Shown: piece after piece, positions 59,277 through 64,000 of the stretch
How positions within the stretch are numbered: position 1 is the stretch's first letter
Layout of the letters: each line of letters starts with the position of its first letter
Assembly (NCBI GenBank): GCA_002309615.1
Contig: DBXT01000037.1
Location: 1 to 64,000, forward strand
Length of the DNA: 64,000 bases
Direction of reading: 5' to 3'
Source: Bacteroidales bacterium UBA1205
Lineage (GTDB): Bacteria; Bacteroidota; Bacteroidia; Bacteroidales; WCHB1-69
The notes under the pieces: model-generated
Database searches by the model: none
What the model was told of the DNA's origin: nothing
Seen by the model: only the letters and a program-made list of their open reading frames with translations
Program-made: the position numbers and the translations under genes

Positions 59277-60224
59277 TTAATCCAAAGATAATTGTTTAAT
59301 TTTTTCCGCCAACACTTTCACGTGCTTCTCCTGCGATTCGTAGGTTTGTCCTGCTATGTGAGGCGATAATATAACGTTGGCATTTTGTGCCAATTCATGC
59401 ATAGCATCATCCCATTGATTCATCGGCAAATTTTGCAAACGTATATCTTCATATTCCAATACATCCAATACCGCTCCCAGCACTTTGCCGTTAGCTAATG
59501 CCGTTACTAAATCGGAGGTGTTTAACACTTTACCTCTTGAGGTATTGACCAAATATATGTTTTTTTGAAAATTGCCGATGAACGAACTATTAATATAGTG
59601 GTAATTTTCAGGCATGTAATTAATATGTATGCTTACTATGTCGGCTTGTTGCTGTAAAATTTCCAATGTTACCTGCTCCGCATTAGCATCTCCATAATTG
59701 CGTTTATACTTATCATAAACCAATACTTTGCACCCGAATCCGCTCAATTTCTCAGCTACGCTATGCCCCATATTACCATATCCGATTATGCCCACTATTT
59801 TGCTATTGAGCTCTATGCCTGTGTTGCTTTTTCTTTGCCATTCACCATGTCGAACTTGCACATCGGCTTGTAAGGTATGCCTAAACAAAGCCAAAAGATT
59901 TCCTATGACATATTCCCCTACGGCATCGGCATTGCCTTCCGGAGAATTCAAACATGCTATTCCTTTTTGTTGAGCATACAAAGTATCTATGTTTTCCATG
60001 CCGGCTCCCACACGAGCGATGAATTTCAATCGGGCGGCTGCGTCTATAACGGGTTTGTCCACAGCACACCTGCTGCGAATAACAAGTCCTGCATATTTTT
60101 GTATATTCCCTAACAAATCAGGATAATCCATTGCTATTGTTTCGCATTCGTATCCCATTTCAGCCAAACGGTCAATCATACTCGGATGAACGGAATCTAT
60201 CACCAAAACCTTACCTTTGCTCAT
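59277..60224 (-). CDS. D-2-hydroxyacid dehydrogenase (phosphoglycerate dehydrogenase-like)
   Basis: 315 residues. Substrate domain halves flank an NAD Rossmann domain with VGIIGYGNMGHSVAEKL; catalytic residues visible as Arg in VNTSRGKVL, Glu in LDVLEYEDI and His in ILSPHIAGQT. RVGAGMENID is typical. It lacks the C-terminal ACT domain of SerA, so it may make 3-phosphohydroxypyruvate without allosteric control or act on another 2-hydroxyacid. Part of the polysaccharide/lipid A operon by position. Confidence 0.85.
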   Translation of the reverse strand: MSKGKVLVIDSVHPSMIDRLAEMGYECETIAMDYPDLLGNIQKYAGLVIRSRCAVDKPVIDAAARLKFIARVGAGMENIDTLYAQQKGIACLNSPEGNADAVGEYVIGNLLALFRHTLQADVQVRHGEWQRKSNTGIELNSKIVGIIGYGNMGHSVAEKLSGFGCKVLVYDKYKRNYGDANAEQVTLEILQQQADIVSIHINYMPENYHYINSSFIGNFQKNIYLVNTSRGKVLNTSDLVTALANGKVLGAVLDVLEYEDIRLQNLPMNQWDDAMHELAQNANVILSPHIAGQTYESQEKHVKVLAEKIKQLSLD

Positions 60225-60229
60225 ACTAC

Positions 60230-61726
60230 CTAACGGTTGAATATTTTTTGTTTTACCGTATTGATAACATTAGCCACCAACAATCTTTCTTGATAAGCAA
60301 CTACCGCTACATATACCAATAACAATAATGTATTCACTAACAATGAAAGCCACATATGCGGAATGTGTATTGCCTTACTAATGAAAAACAAAGCTATGGC
60401 AAGAACAAAATAGCCGAATATGGATTTAAGCGGATAGGCTATAGGTGCTTTTCTTTGTCCTACCAAATAGGATAGCACCATGCAAGTGCCATAACCGGCA
60501 AAACCGCCCCATGCACATGCTATATACCCGTAATGAGGAACAAAAATAAAATTGATAGCCAACAACACGACACATCCTATAAAAGAGAACACTGCCCCCC
60601 ACCATGTTTGGTCGGTGAGTTTATACCAAAACGATAAATTAAAATAGATGCCCATGAATATTTCCGCCATCATCACTATCGGCACTGCCACCAAGCCTTC
60701 CCAATAGTCTTGCTTAATGATATAACGCAATATATCCATATACATTACCACTGCCAAAAAAGCAAACAAGGTGAACATAACAAAATATTTCATCACCACC
60801 GCTTGTACCTCTGTATTTTGTTTGCTCCTACTGCCTCCGAACACAAAAGGCTCGTATGCATATCTGAATGCTTGTGTTATCATAGCCATTATCATGGCTA
60901 TTTTCACGCAGGCACCATATATACCCAATTGCACTTCCCCTTCTTGACCGGGCACTATAAAACGGTAGCATATTTTATCGGCCACTTGATTTAATATACC
61001 GGCCAATCCCAACAATAGCAAAGGCCATGTATATTTCAACATTTGCTTAAGCATAGGGATATCTAAGCCATAACGCATTTTTTTAAGTTTCGGTACAAAA
61101 CCCAAGGTGATACCCATGGTACATATCATATTCACCACAAATATATAACCCACTTGATAATTCGGATTATACCATGCCATCAAATGAGGATAACTTGCAT
61201 ATAATACAGGTGCCAATAAGAAAATAAACAAATTAAGCAATATATTACATATAATGAATATCAACTTGAGAGCGGCAAATTTTACAGCCTTGTTTTCATA
61301 CCGCAAACGGGAAAACAATATTGCTTGAAAAGCATCAAAAGCGACTACTATTCCCATCATTAGCACATATTCAGGATGGGAGGAATAATTGAGTAACGCT
61401 GATATGGGCTTATAAAACAATGCCAACATGCACACAAAACACAGAGCGACTAACCCCACTGCCCATTGTGCGGTTGAAAATGCCTTGTCGGGGTTGACCC
61501 CTTCTTTATTAGCAAAACGGAAATAAGTGGTTTCCATGCCAAAGGTAAGTAATACCAATAGCAATCCCGTATAGGCGTATATATTGGTAACTATTCCGTA
61601 TCCGCCCGTTTCTGCGGCTATTTTATATGTATAGAGCGGCACCAACAAATAGTTGAGAAAACGCCCTACTATACTACTGAGCCCATATATGGCCGTTTGC
61701 CCTACCAATCTTTTTAACTGTGCCAC
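60230..61726 (-). CDS. Polysaccharide flippase, MOP (MurJ/Wzx-like) family
   Basis: 498 residues with 12-14 helices. LKRLVGQTAIYGLSSIVGRFLNYLLVPLYTYKI (quoted LVGQTAIYGLSSIVGRF) is the standard start of Wzx/PST flippases of Bacteroidota; GILNQVADKICYRFI and AYEPFVFGGS are further family segments. It should flip lipid-linked sugar units across the inner membrane. GTG start overlaps the stop of the Omp28 gene by one base (TAGTG). Confidence 0.9.
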   Translation of the reverse strand: MAQLKRLVGQTAIYGLSSIVGRFLNYLLVPLYTYKIAAETGGYGIVTNIYAYTGLLLVLLTFGMETTYFRFANKEGVNPDKAFSTAQWAVGLVALCFVCMLALFYKPISALLNYSSHPEYVLMMGIVVAFDAFQAILFSRLRYENKAVKFAALKLIFIICNILLNLFIFLLAPVLYASYPHLMAWYNPNYQVGYIFVVNMICTMGITLGFVPKLKKMRYGLDIPMLKQMLKYTWPLLLLGLAGILNQVADKICYRFIVPGQEGEVQLGIYGACVKIAMIMAMITQAFRYAYEPFVFGGSRSKQNTEVQAVVMKYFVMFTLFAFLAVVMYMDILRYIIKQDYWEGLVAVPIVMMAEIFMGIYFNLSFWYKLTDQTWWGAVFSFIGCVVLLAINFIFVPHYGYIACAWGGFAGYGTCMVLSYLVGQRKAPIAYPLKSIFGYFVLAIALFFISKAIHIPHMWLSLLVNTLLLLVYVAVVAYQERLLVANVINTVKQKIFNR

Positions 61727-62607
61727 TATTCTTTTATTTTACACTCTTCTACTTGCAACACTTCATGTGTTTCTGCATCGCTTAAAAAAGCAATGATATT
61801 ACACTCGTTCTTTTTCCACACCGGTGACCATGCCAAGGCATAGGCAAAAATGGCACTCTCCCCTGCCGAAACCGCATTAAAGGTAGTGCCGTCAATGGGA
61901 GAGATATTGGCACGCAACATATGGTGATGCACATAATCACATATAGCAGGAACGCTTCCTATGGAAGGTGTTTCATTCTTTTGCGGGGCTATTATACTAT
62001 CTTCCGACATCAATACCGTCAATCGCATAGTTTGCTTGGTATCTGCAAACAATGTTGCATTCACAAACACGAACAGAGTATCGCCGGCTTCATTCCACAC
62101 GGGTGCTATCTGCAGCCCTTGCTCGGCTGGCTTTCGTGGCATATCTCCCAATATAGTCTTCCAATTGGGTCTGGACTGTCCGTAACTATCATTAATACGT
62201 GTACGATTGAATACAGCTCTGGGCATCATGCTGATTTCAAAATCTGTTGCATACTGATTGCCGGCAGCGGTTCGGAAATCACTGATAAAACCTTTATCAC
62301 AAAAATCAAAATCAGGGTCAGGTTCTACATAATTCTTTACTCCTGCATGCAATGCCAAAAGGACCAAAGTATCTTTCATTGCAAGTTTGATTTTTGCAAG
62401 GTCATCATGTCCTTGCGGGCAATTAGAGCATAAATGTCCTGTATATTCTTCTACCAATATTTTTTGCAAGGCATGGTCTATTACTTCAAATTGAGGTGTA
62501 TCCACGCTTATCAAGGCCTTGGGATGTTCCACCTTATATGGTTTTTCTATTTTATCACAAGCTACCAGCACAAAAACGGCAGCTATCCATATCGCTATTT
62601 TTTTCAT
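61726..62607 (-). CDS. Omp28-related outer-membrane lipoprotein
   Basis: 293 residues. Signal peptide with lipobox FVLVAC (Cys ~17). KILVEEYTGHLCSNCPQGHDDL is the Omp28 signature (thioredoxin-like with a CSNC motif), followed by LHAGVKNY, YATDFEISMMPRAVFNR, and a C-terminal immunoglobulin-like half. Porphyromonas Omp28 is a surface lipoprotein; the CxxC implies possible redox chemistry, which is unproven. It follows the DUF6029 gene by 25 bases, a pairing often seen in the phylum as I recall it. Confidence 0.85.
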   Translation of the reverse strand: MKKIAIWIAAVFVLVACDKIEKPYKVEHPKALISVDTPQFEVIDHALQKILVEEYTGHLCSNCPQGHDDLAKIKLAMKDTLVLLALHAGVKNYVEPDPDFDFCDKGFISDFRTAAGNQYATDFEISMMPRAVFNRTRINDSYGQSRPNWKTILGDMPRKPAEQGLQIAPVWNEAGDTLFVFVNATLFADTKQTMRLTVLMSEDSIIAPQKNETPSIGSVPAICDYVHHHMLRANISPIDGTTFNAVSAGESAIFAYALAWSPVWKKNECNIIAFLSDAETHEVLQVEECKIKE

Positions 62608-62632
62608 TTATTTTTAATCATTTATTATCATA

Positions 62633-64000
62633 CTAAAACGATGTTACAACCGACAAACCGGCTCCATACGATGCCGGCACGGCACGGCATACACCTCCTA
62701 CACACAATATACCTTCATATTGTTTACCGAAATTAAGGGTAACCTTAGTCGTTTTATACACAAACGAACCCGACACCATATAATAATGCACTCTTTTTTG
62801 AGGATTATGATTTCCGTAATTCCAGCGGTCAAGCACAGAGATAAACCAATGCGGGGCTATGGTGTATTCCAATTGTGCATAAGCCCAACTCCCGTTATGT
62901 TCTTTGGCATACATGTGCTGTAATTCCAAACGCAAAGCGTGTTTATTATTGATTTTATAGGTCAAATCGGCTATTACTGTATGTGAGTTCACATTCGGCT
63001 CGCCCACATGCCCTTCTATGACAGCTTGGTTATATATAAGATAAACATACGACAAGGCCAATTTCCACGATTTGGTGAATTTACGACTTATTTCTATATT
63101 CAAATCCTGATAATACAGGTCCCCGAAAGCAAAAAACTTGGAGGTATAGCCGTCGGTTCCCGCTACGTCACCACTTTCAACAGCTTCTTCCACCAATTCT
63201 TGTTTGATGCCGTGCATACGGGAATAATTAATCATGATATCGGTACCATATTTTCCGCCTATTTTCGTCTTTTTAGGAATTTGATAATTCACTTGTGCCT
63301 GAATGCCTATTTGTCCGAGAGGTTGCGAAGCATATGGAAACATTGAAGGCAAAGCATAGGTATGCTCCCGAGTGATGGTGGGAACATAATTTATCATATT
63401 GTTGTTAAGCACCACATTGCGTTTGGTACGATAGTCCATATTGTCGGTGCGCAAAGCGGTGACATACACTCCCAAACCTTTCATGGCATACGAAGCCGTA
63501 ACAAACAAAGCATGACCGTTTTTGTATATCATTCTATTAAGGGAATTAGGATCATTAAATTTTTGGGCAAATTCGGCATTCAAATTAAAATCTTTATAAC
63601 CGAAATTCAAACGTGTTGCCCATGCGGCTACATTTTGCGGCAAGTTATAATCCACGTCATTATCCTTTTCAAATTTAGATACAAAACTACCTCCTATTCC
63701 CAGACGGAAACCGCTATTTTTGATTTTATCTATCATTTCCGTAAAAGAGATATCCATATCTCCCCCGCGAATTTCTCCTTCTTTTGTAAACAAATTTCGT
63801 TGAGTACCCCATATGCCCACAAGCCTGATGCCTTTGTATGGTTTACCCACCACCTTTATTCCGTTGGTTGCGTTATCAAATCCCAAATTACGATTCTCAT
63901 ACGAACGATATACCAATCCATTGCCGAACTGTTCATAAAAACTACCGACCACCACCTCGAAATAATCGTGATTATATCCTGCATAATAATGAGGAATGCC
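62633..64000 (-). CDS. DUF6029-family outer-membrane beta-barrel protein (5' end outside window)
   Basis: The frame is open through the window edge; about 455 C-terminal residues are visible, with amino acids upstream of the first in-frame Met-type codon continuing the match (HYYAGYNHDYFEVVVGSFYEQ, quoted AGYNHDYFEVVVGSFYEQF). The segment GSFYEQFGNGLVYRSYE and the repeated beta-strand pattern up to a terminal Phe (SVVTSF) mark an outer-membrane barrel of the DUF6029 family. Function unknown; as first gene of the operon with Omp28 it may form a surface unit with it. Confidence 0.8.
   Translation of the reverse strand, partial: GIPHYYAGYNHDYFEVVVGSFYEQFGNGLVYRSYENRNLGFDNATNGIKVVGKPYKGIRLVGIWGTQRNLFTKEGEIRGGDMDISFTEMIDKIKNSGFRLGIGGSFVSKFEKDNDVDYNLPQNVAAWATRLNFGYKDFNLNAEFAQKFNDPNSLNRMIYKNGHALFVTASYAMKGLGVYVTALRTDNMDYRTKRNVVLNNNMINYVPTITREHTYALPSMFPYASQPLGQIGIQAQVNYQIPKKTKIGGKYGTDIMINYSRMHGIKQELVEEAVESGDVAGTDGYTSKFFAFGDLYYQDLNIEISRKFTKSWKLALSYVYLIYNQAVIEGHVGEPNVNSHTVIADLTYKINNKHALRLELQHMYAKEHNGSWAYAQLEYTIAPHWFISVLDRWNYGNHNPQKRVHYYMVSGSFVYKTTKVTLNFGKQYEGILCVGGVCRAVPASYGAGLSVVTSF

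Overview
The window looks like a chromosomal segment of a Bacteroidales-type bacterium (phylum Bacteroidota), probably an uncultured or poorly characterised, possibly gut-associated lineage. Three things support this. Many genes are preceded by the Bacteroidota -7 promoter element TAnnTTTG (mostly TATCTTTG or TACCTTTG), with little Shine-Dalgarno signal. Secreted proteins end in type A sorting domains of the type IX secretion system (T9SS). Several families are typical of the phylum: MauE/DoxX redox protein, DUF2147, Omp28, DUF6029, YceD-L32 and a SusC-like TonB receptor. The genus cannot be told from sequence reading alone. No tRNA, rRNA, CRISPR array or transposase gene was seen.

Layout. 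1-1.5 kb is a gene-free array of imperfect repeats with strong hairpins. 1.5-6 kb (minus) holds a redox membrane protein, a small lipoprotein, clpB and a frameshifted small gene. 6.2-11.3 kb (plus) holds two large T9SS cargo proteins, one a C10 cysteine protease with two CUB-like domains. 11.4-18.8 kb (minus) is a ppiD-lipoprotein-YiiX-mfd-trmN6 cluster. 19.1-24.7 kb carries threonine dehydrogenase, an FGE-like protein, an RlmL-type methyltransferase, a metallo-beta-lactamase-fold hydrolase, PspC and an aminotransferase. 24.7-31.2 kb holds a TonB-dependent receptor, ligA, an isolated phage-type CHAP endolysin and a decayed second copy of part of ligA. 31.2-35.2 kb (minus) is a three-gene T9SS/cell-surface operon. 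35.6-40.5 kb holds yceD-rpmF, yfhO, the short rpmH gene and gcvT.

40.6-48.3 kb is one giant gene for a 2555-residue cyclic-beta-glucan-synthase-like protein (GT84 plus glucoamylase-like plus GH94 domains). 48.4-52.7 kb holds deoC-DUF2147, a glycosyltransferase-flippase pair, ruvC and a tiny acidic lipoprotein. 53.0-56.7 kb holds mltG, an ATP:cobalamin adenosyltransferase, a nitroreductase and rocD. 56.8-64.0 kb is a tight minus-strand operon running DUF6029 barrel (cut by the window edge), Omp28 lipoprotein, polysaccharide flippase, 2-hydroxyacid dehydrogenase, EpsG-like polymerase, lpxB.

Themes. Envelope and surface construction dominates: T9SS cargo, lipid A, polysaccharide export and polymerisation, glucan synthesis, PG processing and periplasmic folding. 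Housekeeping repair and translation genes (mfd, ligA, ruvC, rpmF, rpmH, rlmL, trmN6) are interspersed. The items most worth a second look are the giant glucan synthase-like gene, the ligA relic next to a stray endolysin, the repeat array, the frameshifted gene upstream of clpB, a terminator placed directly before the YiiX-mfd-trmN6 genes, and promoters so close to start codons that at least mltG is probably leaderless.
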